31,263 bases of DNA from CANNBR01 sp964592275. GTDB lineage: Bacteria; Babelota; Babeliae; Babelales; CAIQNR01. A model generated the notes under the pieces. That model was not told the origin of the DNA. It searched no databases and worked only from the letters and a program-made list of their open reading frames with translations. Position numbers and translations under genes: made by a program. Position 1 is the first letter of the stretch. Each line of letters opens with the position of its first letter. Location of the stretch: the NCBI GenBank assembly GCA_964592275.1, contig CAZQDJ010000013.1:1-31263 (forward strand), written 5' to 3'. This document shows positions 7,256-16,261 of this stretch, one piece after another.

Positions 7256-9829
7256 ATGGACAAAAAGTTTCGTTCTTGGATTCGTGTGGTTGGTGCCCGT
7301 GAACATAACCTTAAAAATATTACCGTATCATTGCCAAAAGAGGCTTTGACTGTTATTACCGGTCCTTCAGGATCAGGCAAAAGTTCTCTTGCTTTGGATA
7401 TTTTGTTTACCGAAGGCAAACGTCGCTATACGGAATCTCTTTCAAGTTATGCCCGTCAATTTTTAGGAATAGCTAAAAAACCGGATGTCGATCAAATTGA
7501 AGGATTATGTCCTGCAATTGCTATTGAGCAAAAAACGGTTGGTTCAAATCCTCGTTCAACAGTAGGAACAATTACTGAGGTTTATGATTATTTGCGAGTA
7601 CTTTTTGCTCGTATTGGAAAAGTTCACTGTCCTGATTGTAAGGCTCTTGTTGGAGCGCAGTCTCCTGAAGCGATAGCGCAACATGTGATTGCCTTTTTTA
7701 AAGGACAAACGGTGACCATTTCTGCTCCAGTGGTTCGACAAGAAAAGGGTGAATTTAAACAAGATTTAAAACATTTGTTTGAACAAGGGTTTTATCGAAT
7801 AGTTATCGATGGGAAAATGTACAAGTTTGCAGATGTTCAAGAAATTGAATCAGTTAAGTTGTTAAAAACTCATCGTCATACTATTGAGGTGCTGCTTGAT
7901 GTAGTAGTTGCTCATTCTGAAGAACAGACGCGTATTCAAGAGGGTATTGAGAGAGCCTTGCGACTTGCAGGAGGGCTTGCAAAGGTTACTGATACGATCG
8001 GCGGGGTAAAGCCTTTGGATCAGCTTTACTCATCATCTTGTATGTGTATTACCTGTGGGCATTCGTTCCCTGAATTAGAACCACGTTTCTTTTCTTTTAA
8101 CTCTCCTGTTGGTGCTTGCGTTGATTGTTCTGGGCTTGGCATTCATGATGAATGGCCATGGAAAGAGGGAGATAAAGATTATTGGAAATCGAATCACCCA
8201 GATTTTTTTGGAAAATATGCAAAACGTTCAACCTGTCAAAAGTGTATGGGGATGCGTTTAAACAAGTATGCGCTTGCGGTGACCGTTGGTGGGAAAAATA
8301 TTTTTGAAGTATGTGAGGTTTCTGTTGAAGATGCGCTCATGTGGTTTGCCAATCTAGAAATTGATGAAACGTCTTCGAATATTGCGTATTCGTTATTGGT
8401 TGAAATTAGTCGACGACTCCAATTCTTGAATGATGTAGGCCTTTCGTATCTTACCCTTAACCGTTCTGCGCGCACTCTTTCGGGCGGTGAGGGTCAACGT
8501 ATTCGTTTGGCAACGCAAATTGGTTCTTCATTAAGTGGGGTGTTATATATTCTTGATGAACCAAGTATTGGATTGCATCAACGGGATAATGATCGCCTTA
8601 TAGGAACATTGAAGAATTTGCGCGATTTAGGAAATACCGTTGTAGTGGTAGAGCATGATATCGATACAATGTTGGCATCTGATTACATTATTGATATGGG
8701 TCCAGCAGCAGGAATTCATGGAGGTATGGTGACTGCTGAAGGGACTCCTGATGAAGTTGCAAAAAATCCATATTCTTTAACGGGTGGTTATCTCAGTGGG
8801 CGCACAAAAATTGCAGTGCCTCAAGAGCGCCGTAAGCCGTTTGGATATCTTACGTTAAAACATGCGCAGAAAAATAATTTACATGATTTGACAGTGCAAT
8901 TCCCTTTAGGAGTTTTGTGTGGTGTCTCTGGAGTATCAGGTTCAGGTAAAAGTACATTGATTATGGAAGAGCTTGTTCCTTCACTTGAACGAGTGCTGGC
9001 TTCAAAACATAAAACCTTTGATGAACATGATGATCTTATTGGGTACGAAGTTATTCAATCGCTCGTGGTTATTGATCAAAGTCCTATCGGTCGTACCTCT
9101 CGTTCAAATCCAGCAACTTATTTGGGAGTGTTTAACGATATTCGCACGTTGTTTTCTTCTCTTCCTGATTCCAATGCGCGTGGCTATAAACCAGGGCGCT
9201 TTAGTTTTAATTGTGAAGAAGGCCGCTGTTTTGAATGTCGTGGAGATGGCACTATTACTGTTTCAATGCACTTTTTGGCTGATGTGACGATTACCTGTAA
9301 GGCATGTAAAGGCAAACGTTACAATAGGGAAACATTACAAATTTTGTATCGTCAAAAAAACATTGCTGATGTTCTTGAAATGACTGCAGCAGAAGCAGTT
9401 GAATTTTTTTCAGCACATAAAACGATTGCTCGTCGCTTACAATTATTATGTGATGTTGGTCTTGAGTACCTTAAATTAGGACAATCATCTACTACACTTT
9501 CTGGCGGTGAAGCACAGCGTATTAAACTGGTTGATGAGCTTGCAAAACGTGGAAGCAAGACATTGTACATTCTTGATGAACCAACAACAGGGTTACATAG
9601 CAACGATATTGAGCGTCTTTTAAAAGTGCTTGATACTTTGATAGTAAAAGGCAATTCGATGATTGTGATTGAGCATAATCTTGATGTGCTCAAATGTGTT
9701 GATTATTTGATTGATTTGGGTCCTGAAGGAGGTAATCAGGGTGGTACCATTATTGCTCAAGGCACGCCTGAACACGTTGCTAAGGTTGTAGGTAGTTATA
9801 CTGGGCTTTATCTTAAAAAAGTGCTTTGA
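7256..9829 (+). CDS. uvrA: Excinuclease ABC subunit UvrA with shortened insertion domain
   Basis: UvrA finds DNA damage and loads UvrB in nucleotide excision repair. Both ABC ATPase modules are present: Walker A GPSGSGKSS and GVSGSGKST, signatures LSGGEGQR and LSGGEAQR, Walker B ILDEPSIGLH and ILDEPTTGLH. The UvrB-binding region (about RQEKGEFKQDLKHLFEQGF) and the zinc modules are intact: CITC/CVDC near 8045-8130, CQKC near 8240, CFEC/CKAC near 9230-9310. Between CVDC and CQKC only 35 residues remain, where E. coli UvrA has roughly 125. This is the insertion domain, and it explains the length of 857 against about 940. ATG 7256 is chosen because GAGG lies 8 nt upstream. The protein should still bind ATP and UvrB; DNA handling may differ. 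Confidence 0.93.
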   Translation: MDKKFRSWIRVVGAREHNLKNITVSLPKEALTVITGPSGSGKSSLALDILFTEGKRRYTESLSSYARQFLGIAKKPDVDQIEGLCPAIAIEQKTVGSNPRSTVGTITEVYDYLRVLFARIGKVHCPDCKALVGAQSPEAIAQHVIAFFKGQTVTISAPVVRQEKGEFKQDLKHLFEQGFYRIVIDGKMYKFADVQEIESVKLLKTHRHTIEVLLDVVVAHSEEQTRIQEGIERALRLAGGLAKVTDTIGGVKPLDQLYSSSCMCITCGHSFPELEPRFFSFNSPVGACVDCSGLGIHDEWPWKEGDKDYWKSNHPDFFGKYAKRSTCQKCMGMRLNKYALAVTVGGKNIFEVCEVSVEDALMWFANLEIDETSSNIAYSLLVEISRRLQFLNDVGLSYLTLNRSARTLSGGEGQRIRLATQIGSSLSGVLYILDEPSIGLHQRDNDRLIGTLKNLRDLGNTVVVVEHDIDTMLASDYIIDMGPAAGIHGGMVTAEGTPDEVAKNPYSLTGGYLSGRTKIAVPQERRKPFGYLTLKHAQKNNLHDLTVQFPLGVLCGVSGVSGSGKSTLIMEELVPSLERVLASKHKTFDEHDDLIGYEVIQSLVVIDQSPIGRTSRSNPATYLGVFNDIRTLFSSLPDSNARGYKPGRFSFNCEEGRCFECRGDGTITVSMHFLADVTITCKACKGKRYNRETLQILYRQKNIADVLEMTAAEAVEFFSAHKTIARRLQLLCDVGLEYLKLGQSSTTLSGGEAQRIKLVDELAKRGSKTLYILDEPTTGLHSNDIERLLKVLDTLIVKGNSMIVIEHNLDVLKCVDYLIDLGPEGGNQGGTIIAQGTPEHVAKVVGSYTGLYLKKVL

Positions 9830-9994
9830 TTTTTAAAAAAGTTTATTGTGTTTTCTTCGATTGCATCATTCTTTTCAAAGAAATATTAGCTTATTATAAG
9901 GCCAGAAGCCTGTTATCGAAAATCTTTTTTGATTTTTAACCCACTTTTAGTACACTGATATTTCTTAAAAATGCGTATATAAGGATGTTTTTCA

Positions 9995-10975
9995 ATGCAA
10001 ATGCGTAATCTTATTTTAGTTTTTCTTTGTGCACATTTTTCAGGATCTTCAATTTCAGCTTCGGTTCCAGCGGTAACGCCTGAAAATGCTGCATTTGCGG
10101 CTTTTGCGTTTGAACGAGGAGTGCGAGGGCTTTCTGAACTATTTATGGGTATTTATGATGGGCTTGGTAGGCTTGGTCATAATAAGATAGCTTTGGGTGT
10201 TTTAGCGGTTTTTGCTTTGAGTCTTGTTCAAAAAGAAAGCCCAGATTTTTTTAATACGGGTGTTCGCTTAGTTGAATCGCCGTTTCTTTTATTGCAGAAA
10301 AAATTACAACAAAGTTTTTGTGGTGGACAATCGCTTACGTGGAATGAGGTTGCTTCGTGGCATAATCGTGTATCCCGCTTATTGACTCCACTTACTAAAA
10401 CAACCTCTATGGTTGATTTAAGTAAAGATCGTCGTCTTCGTATTATGGATCAGGATGATGGACAAGATGAGGGCCAAGATGATCAATGGAAGCGACAAGT
10501 TACGCATATCGAAAGAGAGTGTGGATTTATGATCAAAATGCTTACGATTCGTCTTGCGTTTTATAAAGATCAGCCACATTTAAAAAATAAGAAGAAAAAA
10601 ACCAGTGCGATGACAAGGGCTTTGATGGCTCCTGTTTCGGTTATGCAGACGTTAGGTAAATCTGTTTTACGTACTTCTCTTACTAGAAACGAAGAAGTTG
10701 CTTTTGGTTTACAAGAGGCAATTTCTTATCTTCAAGAAATAATCGATTATTGCAAGTCTGTTACTCATTTATCAGGGCTTGATAAGGAGCATATGAAGCG
10801 ATTAATGGGTGGTATTTGTACGACGTTTGAACATATCGGTGTGTTAGTTGATGAACTTTCTGCAGCTGATAAGAATAAGAAAAAAATACCAATGGCTTCA
10901 GATGGTGCGCTATCGCGTGGTGGCTATGCTGGTGGTGGCTATGACTCACAATATGGTGCTGGCGGATCATTTTAA
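9995..10975 (+). CDS. Exported protein of unknown function, Gly/Tyr-rich tail
   Basis: This 326-residue protein begins with a Sec signal peptide (about 1-22, cleavage near SISA/SVP). A second hydrophobic segment at about 64-78 (KIALGVLAVFALSLV) may anchor it. The rest is helical and basic, with an acidic glutamine/aspartate run near 150 and a lysine run near 200. It ends in a Gly/Tyr-rich tail (RGGYAGGGYDSQYGAGGSF). Start 9995 has AGGA about 10 nt upstream; a second ATG at 10001 is possible. It is followed after 38 nt by another signal-peptide protein with a similar layout. No family is recognised. Confidence 0.75.
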   Translation: MQMRNLILVFLCAHFSGSSISASVPAVTPENAAFAAFAFERGVRGLSELFMGIYDGLGRLGHNKIALGVLAVFALSLVQKESPDFFNTGVRLVESPFLLLQKKLQQSFCGGQSLTWNEVASWHNRVSRLLTPLTKTTSMVDLSKDRRLRIMDQDDGQDEGQDDQWKRQVTHIERECGFMIKMLTIRLAFYKDQPHLKNKKKKTSAMTRALMAPVSVMQTLGKSVLRTSLTRNEEVAFGLQEAISYLQEIIDYCKSVTHLSGLDKEHMKRLMGGICTTFEHIGVLVDELSAADKNKKKIPMASDGALSRGGYAGGGYDSQYGAGGSF

Positions 10976-11013
10976 TAGAATAAAAAACAAGCTACTTCGG
11001 AGGCGTTTTATTT

Positions 11014-12201
11014 ATGAAAACAGTACGTGTTTTTTTATTACTAAATTTTTTAAGTGTGTCATTTTTTCAAGTATCCGCTGCTGCAGAAGTGTTAGTAGCA
11101 ACTAGTTCTAGTCGTGCTGATAATAATAATTTTCATATTTGGGAAATTAATCGCGCTACCATTAATGCTCAAAAAATAGTAATTCGTAACTATTTAAAAC
11201 GTAATGCAACTCATAGGATTATGGTGCGTACTGCTTTAGTGACTGCTTTAGCTGCTGGAGTCGGGTATTACTATTATTATCATTATCGCACCCCTATGCC
11301 TTTACCTGTTGGAGTAAAAATTCCTGTTGATCAAAATACATTAGTTAATGTGAGGGATGGTGTTCAGAACATATCCAAAAATCAAATTGAAACTAATCAA
11401 CGTGTATTGGCTCTTGAAAAGGCTTTTGAGTTAGGCGTTGCTGATAAATTTAAAATTCCGGCTGATCAAGTTTCAAAAGGTGTTGCAGCTGCAGTCGCAC
11501 AAGCAGGAAAAGATGCAGTTAAGGGAACGTATAACATTGTCTTACAATTGGGACAGTATTTTTATGCAGGGATTCCACAGGCTATGGCTGCTGGTCTTGT
11601 GGCGCATTTAATATTTAGAGATTTGCCAACTGTTTTGAGTCTTGGTCAATATTATATTGTGCGGCCAATTAGAAAAATAAATCATCCTCATTCTCTTGAG
11701 TGGTTTTTGATGACACAAGTCAAAATTGAACGAGTGCGATATCGTATTGATAGTGAACGACCATATCCGGGTGAGCACGATGAAAATGTTGGGTATCACA
11801 TTAATTACGATAAGTTTTTTAATAATATAGCTCGTACAGCTTCTGTACTACCATTAGCTTCTGATGAATTTGAACAAGCTCATTATAAATCTTCTCTGGT
11901 GAATGATCTTAATCTTTTGATGCGACAAATAGCGCGTATTGTTGCGTTTTGCGAAATACGAATAGAAAGTGTTTCTGCTCATAATAAGACATGTGGTAAG
12001 CATTTAAAAGAAGAAACGGCGTATGTTTTAAGATCGGCTGAAAAGTTAGGGAAGGATGTTGCATTGTTACTCGCTTCTAAAGAGATGCATATAAAAATTC
12101 CATCAGCCATCGAAGACTTTAAGTTGAAAATGGCAGAACAGTTAGAATCGTTTAGTTTGTATGAAAAAGCAGCTTATTTAGATTTTACTCCTGCAGAATA
12201 A
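11014..12201 (+). CDS. Exported protein with two membrane segments, unknown function
   Basis: This 395-residue protein has a signal peptide (about 1-23, cleavage in VSAAAEV). One hydrophobic segment lies at about 70-90 and ends in a tyrosine run (TALAAGVGYYYYYHY); a weaker one lies at about 183-201. Between them is a helical section beginning near residue 115. The C-terminal half is helical with aromatic residues. The start is secure: CGGAGG lies about 9 nt before the ATG. It probably shares a transcript with the gene upstream. The arrangement resembles the minus-strand protein at 22330-23748. No catalytic motif is seen and I do not recognise the family. Confidence 0.75.
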   Translation: MKTVRVFLLLNFLSVSFFQVSAAAEVLVATSSSRADNNNFHIWEINRATINAQKIVIRNYLKRNATHRIMVRTALVTALAAGVGYYYYYHYRTPMPLPVGVKIPVDQNTLVNVRDGVQNISKNQIETNQRVLALEKAFELGVADKFKIPADQVSKGVAAAVAQAGKDAVKGTYNIVLQLGQYFYAGIPQAMAAGLVAHLIFRDLPTVLSLGQYYIVRPIRKINHPHSLEWFLMTQVKIERVRYRIDSERPYPGEHDENVGYHINYDKFFNNIARTASVLPLASDEFEQAHYKSSLVNDLNLLMRQIARIVAFCEIRIESVSAHNKTCGKHLKEETAYVLRSAEKLGKDVALLLASKEMHIKIPSAIEDFKLKMAEQLESFSLYEKAAYLDFTPAE

Positions 12202-12259
12202 AAATTAAAAAGAATACTAGGGTTGGCTGATTTTTATGGTGAAGATTGACATAGCCTTT

Positions 12260-12480
12260 CTACTCGTCGTCCTCAATGATGCGAAAGCTGTGGCAGTATG
12301 TGTAACAGACTGCTAAGTGAAGCGAGTGTAAGGATCCAGAATAATTGCGCAAAAAGTCATTACAGTGAAAGATTATGAGGATTCTGGTGTGGTTTGTTCC
12401 TGGATCCTGACGCTCAGCTTCATCTGGTCGGTGCATTTATGCACCGCTGCGATTCTCGCTTTGCTGAGGATGACGAGTAG
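12260..12480. repeat. Fold-back (MITE-like) inverted-repeat element
   Basis: This element fills most of the 338-bp gap between 12202 and 12539, which holds no gene. The termini CTACTCGTCGTCCTCA (12260-12275) and TGAGGATGACGAGTAG (12465-12480) are inverted repeats with one mismatch. The similarity continues imperfectly through arms of about 80 nt: the inner ends are GGATCCAG at 12332 and CTGGATCC at 12400. The centre is about 60 nt. AGCCT outside the left end and AGGCT outside the right end may extend the repeat slightly. As RNA it would form a long hairpin. It has no coding capacity, so it would need a transposase in trans. Confidence 0.65.
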
Positions 12481-12539
12481 CGTAGGCTCGTGAAAAAAAT
12501 AAAGTTCAAAATTCAACAGAATACTAGTGGAGTGAGGCA

Positions 12540-13259
12540 ATGAAGAAGCTCTATCTTTTTTTACTTTTCTGTAATGTAAGCGAATCGCTTATATCGGCGC
12601 AGGAAGTAAAAAAAGATTATTCATTCACGCAATTTTCTACTGATTTTGAAAAGTTTTACACCGATCCAGGATGGATCATGAAAGCATTTGTTTTATTGCC
12701 TTTGGATGATTTTGATAAAGCATGGGAACTGTTTGTTACTACAGTGCGTGTAGATGCATGGAAATTTTTTGTAAATAATAAAAAAAAATATTCAGAAAAA
12801 AAGTATAGAGATCTGTTTATTGTGCATTGTGCAAAATACGATATTTTTTTAAAAAATCTTCTTGTCGATGTTAAAAATAAGCGTCTTATACTAGCAACAG
12901 GAGCTGAGAAAGCTCAGTATCTTAAGCAGTCGGGTGTTATTACTTTGTTTTTGTATTGGCAGGCAAAAAAAGACACAAAGTATCAGCATTTTTATGCTTT
13001 TTATTTTGACCTACTGGCTGATCAATTATATGAAACAATAACGATTGGGTATTGTAATCATGATACTTCTGATTATTTTGCCTTTTACAAAAAAGCAAAA
13101 CTCTGTTTTACAAGAATGGTGAGGGTGTTTCAGTTGTTGCGTGGTGGAGAATATGATGGTCCTTATGCCTATCATGTAAAACGCTATAAAGAAGTACTTG
13201 ATATTTTGCAGAAGGAACGCAAATTGCAAGAAGGAGGCTTTGATGCAGTTGCTTACTAA
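12540..13259 (+). CDS. Exported protein of unknown function
   Basis: This 239-residue protein has a Sec signal peptide (MKKLYLFLLFCNVSESLISA, cleavage before QEV). The mature part is rich in Phe, Tyr, Trp and Lys and appears helical and globular, with no further membrane segment. No known motif is visible. GGAGTGAGG precedes the ATG. Its last 17 nt overlap the start of the large P-loop gene, whose AAGGAGG ribosome site lies inside this gene. The two are therefore likely translationally coupled and may act together in the cell envelope or outside it. Confidence 0.75.
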   Translation: MKKLYLFLLFCNVSESLISAQEVKKDYSFTQFSTDFEKFYTDPGWIMKAFVLLPLDDFDKAWELFVTTVRVDAWKFFVNNKKKYSEKKYRDLFIVHCAKYDIFLKNLLVDVKNKRLILATGAEKAQYLKQSGVITLFLYWQAKKDTKYQHFYAFYFDLLADQLYETITIGYCNHDTSDYFAFYKKAKLCFTRMVRVFQLLRGGEYDGPYAYHVKRYKEVLDILQKERKLQEGGFDAVAY

Positions 13260-16248
13260 GATGTTCTTTTTTTTCTTTGCTCTGTGTGTAACAGTCGATT
13301 CTGCGGGCCAATCGCAAGAGACGTGCGAAAAATTCATAAAGAGTTTTGTGGTGCATTATGATTTTTCTCCCGAGGGTCGTTATACCCATGAATATCATCC
13401 ATTTTTGCTTGAACAAACACGGTTGAGCCTTGAGCGATTGGAGCTTTTTCTTGCGCAATCAGGATTTGATTGTAAAGGGAGAATGGTCATTATGGGCTAT
13501 CAGCAAGAAGGTGTGCCAAGTTATCATTCGTCATTAAATGCCCCTGTGCTGAGTGATGAGGCTTCTTTGAGTAGTAAGCGAGGAAGAGTGGTTCCAGCAC
13601 ATAATATTTTTGGCTTTTTGACGGGATTTCTTTTAAAAGATGCAAATTGGTTGCAAAAACAGTGGTATCCAGAAAAACCACTGATGGTAGAACATGTGTT
13701 GCCAGAGCGAATAGATTTGTTTGATGACTCTGCTTATATTTTTCAAAAGCATGCATTTGGTAAGGATTTTGAAACACTTTTAAAAGACAGAAAATGTGTT
13801 GAAAAAAGTTTAAAGACTGGAAATCCAGGAGATGTTTTAAAAGAACTGATTTCTTTTTGGGAACGTGCTTATAAGGGAGAATTGAAAAGTTGCGGGCAAG
13901 AAGTACTTGCAACTCAAGATATTCTTTTTTCGGTTGATTATGCAAAACATCTTATTGAATCGACGATTCCAGTATCAAAAATCTATGTAGGTCCTGATAT
14001 TACCTATCCGATAGAAGTTTTATCGTTTCAAGAACAGGCAGCAACAGAAGCGGCTCAATATTTTGTAAAAATGTTCACAGAACGATTGCATGCGTATGAT
14101 GGTAAAAAAACAGCTTATATTTTTTGCAGTTTTGTTGACGGGGTTGGTAAAAGTACTTTACTTGGCAATGTAATCAATTGGGCTACCTATAAAGACGATG
14201 TTGCTGCGTATCAACGAGTTGATAATGCATCGTCGCAAAAAGGAGTTCTGTATTCGTTAAAAGAAGATGTTTTTATTATGGATCTTCCTGCTCAGTTAAG
14301 TCATTGTGTCGGAAAGCCTGATGGACAGGTTTTTGTTGATATGGCGTGTGTGCATGAATTTTCTTCTTCTGATCGAGAAAAATGTAAAACGCATGTGTAT
14401 GAAGAGGCAGAACAACTAAAGGAATTGTTTGCGCAGCAAAAGCAGGAGTATGCGCGCAAAGGAAAAAAACCAGTAGGGCCTCTTGGAATGTATATTGAAA
14501 ATGTGGTGCTTTTTAATTCTGATGCAGAGTGGATTCCTTTTGTATATCAAGAGCACCTATGTCTTTTTAATGAAGCTGATAGATCTCAAATGAAAGTACT
14601 TGTTCCGCTTGAGGGAGTTCATTCAAAAGGATTAAAAACAGCGCAGCCAGAGCACATGATATTTACCAAAGGGCTTATGATTCCTATGCGCTTTGAAATT
14701 TTTATGGATGATGTTGTTGCTCAATTTAAAAATGCAGGAATAGAAAAACTTGTTTTTGTTGATTTTTTGAGCATGTATCCGCGTTCGTCACGTGAGAATG
14801 TTCGCGTTATTTTTATGCTTCAGCAACTTAAAAAGATTTACCGGGATTATTTTATGGTTGAGATGAGCTTGTATCGTTCATTTGTTAATCGTGAGACAGA
14901 ACTTTATCATTTGATTTCTTTTTATAAAGAACAATTTTTTACTTCGCTTTATCTTGAATCAATGATGCGTACTCTTTTGTATTCTATTTTTACTGAGAAA
15001 ACTTCTGATGCATTAACGCTCTTGAGTTTTGACCAAATTACAGAGTTATTAAAACAAGAAAGTGTTCCATTTTTTGAAAAAATTTCATCGTTTCTTTCAG
15101 AGGCTGTTGGTAAAAAAATAGAGGCAGAGCATCGTGCATTGGAACGTTACGCTTATGATAAAAAATATGAACTTTTTACTCGTTTTTCATTCGAACCGCT
15201 TTATGCATTTTCTGCGTTTATGGAAGATCTTTTTGGGAATCGCGTTGACCATCTTTATTTTTCTTCTCTTTGGAAAGGAATGGGAGCTGAGTTAAGTGAT
15301 CAATCAAAAGATTTGCAAAAATCAGTATCGCTGGGGCAAGCATCGTTAAAAGCATCACTTTTGCTTAATGATCAGATACAAGATGGGGTTCAGATATTAT
15401 GTTCGGGAGTGCAGGTACGGTGCCTTGATATAGTTCCTGCTGTGTGTCGTGATTCTGTAACCTTGAGTCCGTTATTTTCTATCATTAGGGCTCATTGGTA
15501 CGTTGCATTGGCAAATTTAGTAGAATGTGAAGAAACAGTTCCTGGTAGATTTGCATTGAAGCATCCACAGTACTATGTTGCCCCTTTATCTCTTAAGCGA
15601 GCACATGGCCAACGTGCTGCAGTGGTACAAAGACAGTTAGGTTCTTTTGAAGAAAAGCCATCATATGCGGTAATAAAAAATCTTATTCTTTTTAATAATT
15701 ATAATTGGTACAGCGATATGTCGTGGGGAAATTTTAATAATATTCCACACTGTACTGAGTGGAATGGGACAGAAACTTTTTTTGGTGTGTATGGATTTGG
15801 TTATGACTGGGATTATCAAATAGTACAGAGACTAGTAGATAGAGAGAGAGATAGAAAAATAAAGATGGGATACGAAGATCCTGCTGTTTTTGCTTCTGAG
15901 GTAGTACAACTTTTTGATCGACAACAGGTATGGCAACATTTTGCTGAAGGGAAGTCTTTTGGGTATGGAGAGGTTTCTGCAGAAAAAAAGAAAAAGGTTT
16001 CTGTTCAATCTTCGCAAGGACGAGCAATAGCATTATGGGTTCGCGCCATAGCAACATTAGAAATGCTTATCAAAGATCCTCTGACTCCCATTCTTGTAAG
16101 AAAAGGAGTCAAAGAAGATTTTGTGGCAGCATTAAGATTGTTAGAACGAGTAACTCTTCCTCGCTACTTTGGTATTTATTTAGATAAAAACCTCTTTGTT
16201 GACTATTACGCAGTGCAGCCAGTTATTCCATGGGAAGTAATTGTCTAA
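13243..16248 (+). CDS. Large exported protein with a P-loop NTPase-like motif
   Basis: I chose ATG 13243 (1001 residues): AAGGAGG lies 5 nt upstream, and the protein then starts with a clear signal peptide (MQLLTKMFFFFFALCVTVDSAG). The frame is open to 13198, but that would place 15 residues before the signal. Residues 295-305 (SFVDGVGKSTL) form a Walker A-like loop preceded by a beta strand (TAYIFC). VFIMDLPA (343-350) and LVFVDFLSMYPRSSREN (D507) are Walker B-like strands. The first glycine of the strict Walker A pattern is replaced, so nucleotide binding is likely but not certain. The C-terminal third is rich in Trp and Tyr. An exported P-loop protein is odd because ATP is scarce outside the cytoplasm. 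I do not recognise the family. Confidence 0.75.
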   Translation: MQLLTKMFFFFFALCVTVDSAGQSQETCEKFIKSFVVHYDFSPEGRYTHEYHPFLLEQTRLSLERLELFLAQSGFDCKGRMVIMGYQQEGVPSYHSSLNAPVLSDEASLSSKRGRVVPAHNIFGFLTGFLLKDANWLQKQWYPEKPLMVEHVLPERIDLFDDSAYIFQKHAFGKDFETLLKDRKCVEKSLKTGNPGDVLKELISFWERAYKGELKSCGQEVLATQDILFSVDYAKHLIESTIPVSKIYVGPDITYPIEVLSFQEQAATEAAQYFVKMFTERLHAYDGKKTAYIFCSFVDGVGKSTLLGNVINWATYKDDVAAYQRVDNASSQKGVLYSLKEDVFIMDLPAQLSHCVGKPDGQVFVDMACVHEFSSSDREKCKTHVYEEAEQLKELFAQQKQEYARKGKKPVGPLGMYIENVVLFNSDAEWIPFVYQEHLCLFNEADRSQMKVLVPLEGVHSKGLKTAQPEHMIFTKGLMIPMRFEIFMDDVVAQFKNAGIEKLVFVDFLSMYPRSSRENVRVIFMLQQLKKIYRDYFMVEMSLYRSFVNRETELYHLISFYKEQFFTSLYLESMMRTLLYSIFTEKTSDALTLLSFDQITELLKQESVPFFEKISSFLSEAVGKKIEAEHRALERYAYDKKYELFTRFSFEPLYAFSAFMEDLFGNRVDHLYFSSLWKGMGAELSDQSKDLQKSVSLGQASLKASLLLNDQIQDGVQILCSGVQVRCLDIVPAVCRDSVTLSPLFSIIRAHWYVALANLVECEETVPGRFALKHPQYYVAPLSLKRAHGQRAAVVQRQLGSFEEKPSYAVIKNLILFNNYNWYSDMSWGNFNNIPHCTEWNGTETFFGVYGFGYDWDYQIVQRLVDRERDRKIKMGYEDPAVFASEVVQLFDRQQVWQHFAEGKSFGYGEVSAEKKKKVSVQSSQGRAIALWVRAIATLEMLIKDPLTPILVRKGVKEDFVAALRLLERVTLPRYFGIYLDKNLFVDYYAVQPVIPWEVIV

Positions 16249-16261
16249 GTGGTTATTCTTT

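Noticed and set aside
8973..9287. 104-residue plus-strand open frame inside uvrA
   Set aside because: It is an out-of-frame shadow of the conserved second ATPase module of uvrA.
13490..13945. 151-residue minus-strand open frame inside the P-loop gene
   Set aside because: It lies fully antisense to a long gene with a signal peptide and good ribosome site, and its translation has no recognisable features.
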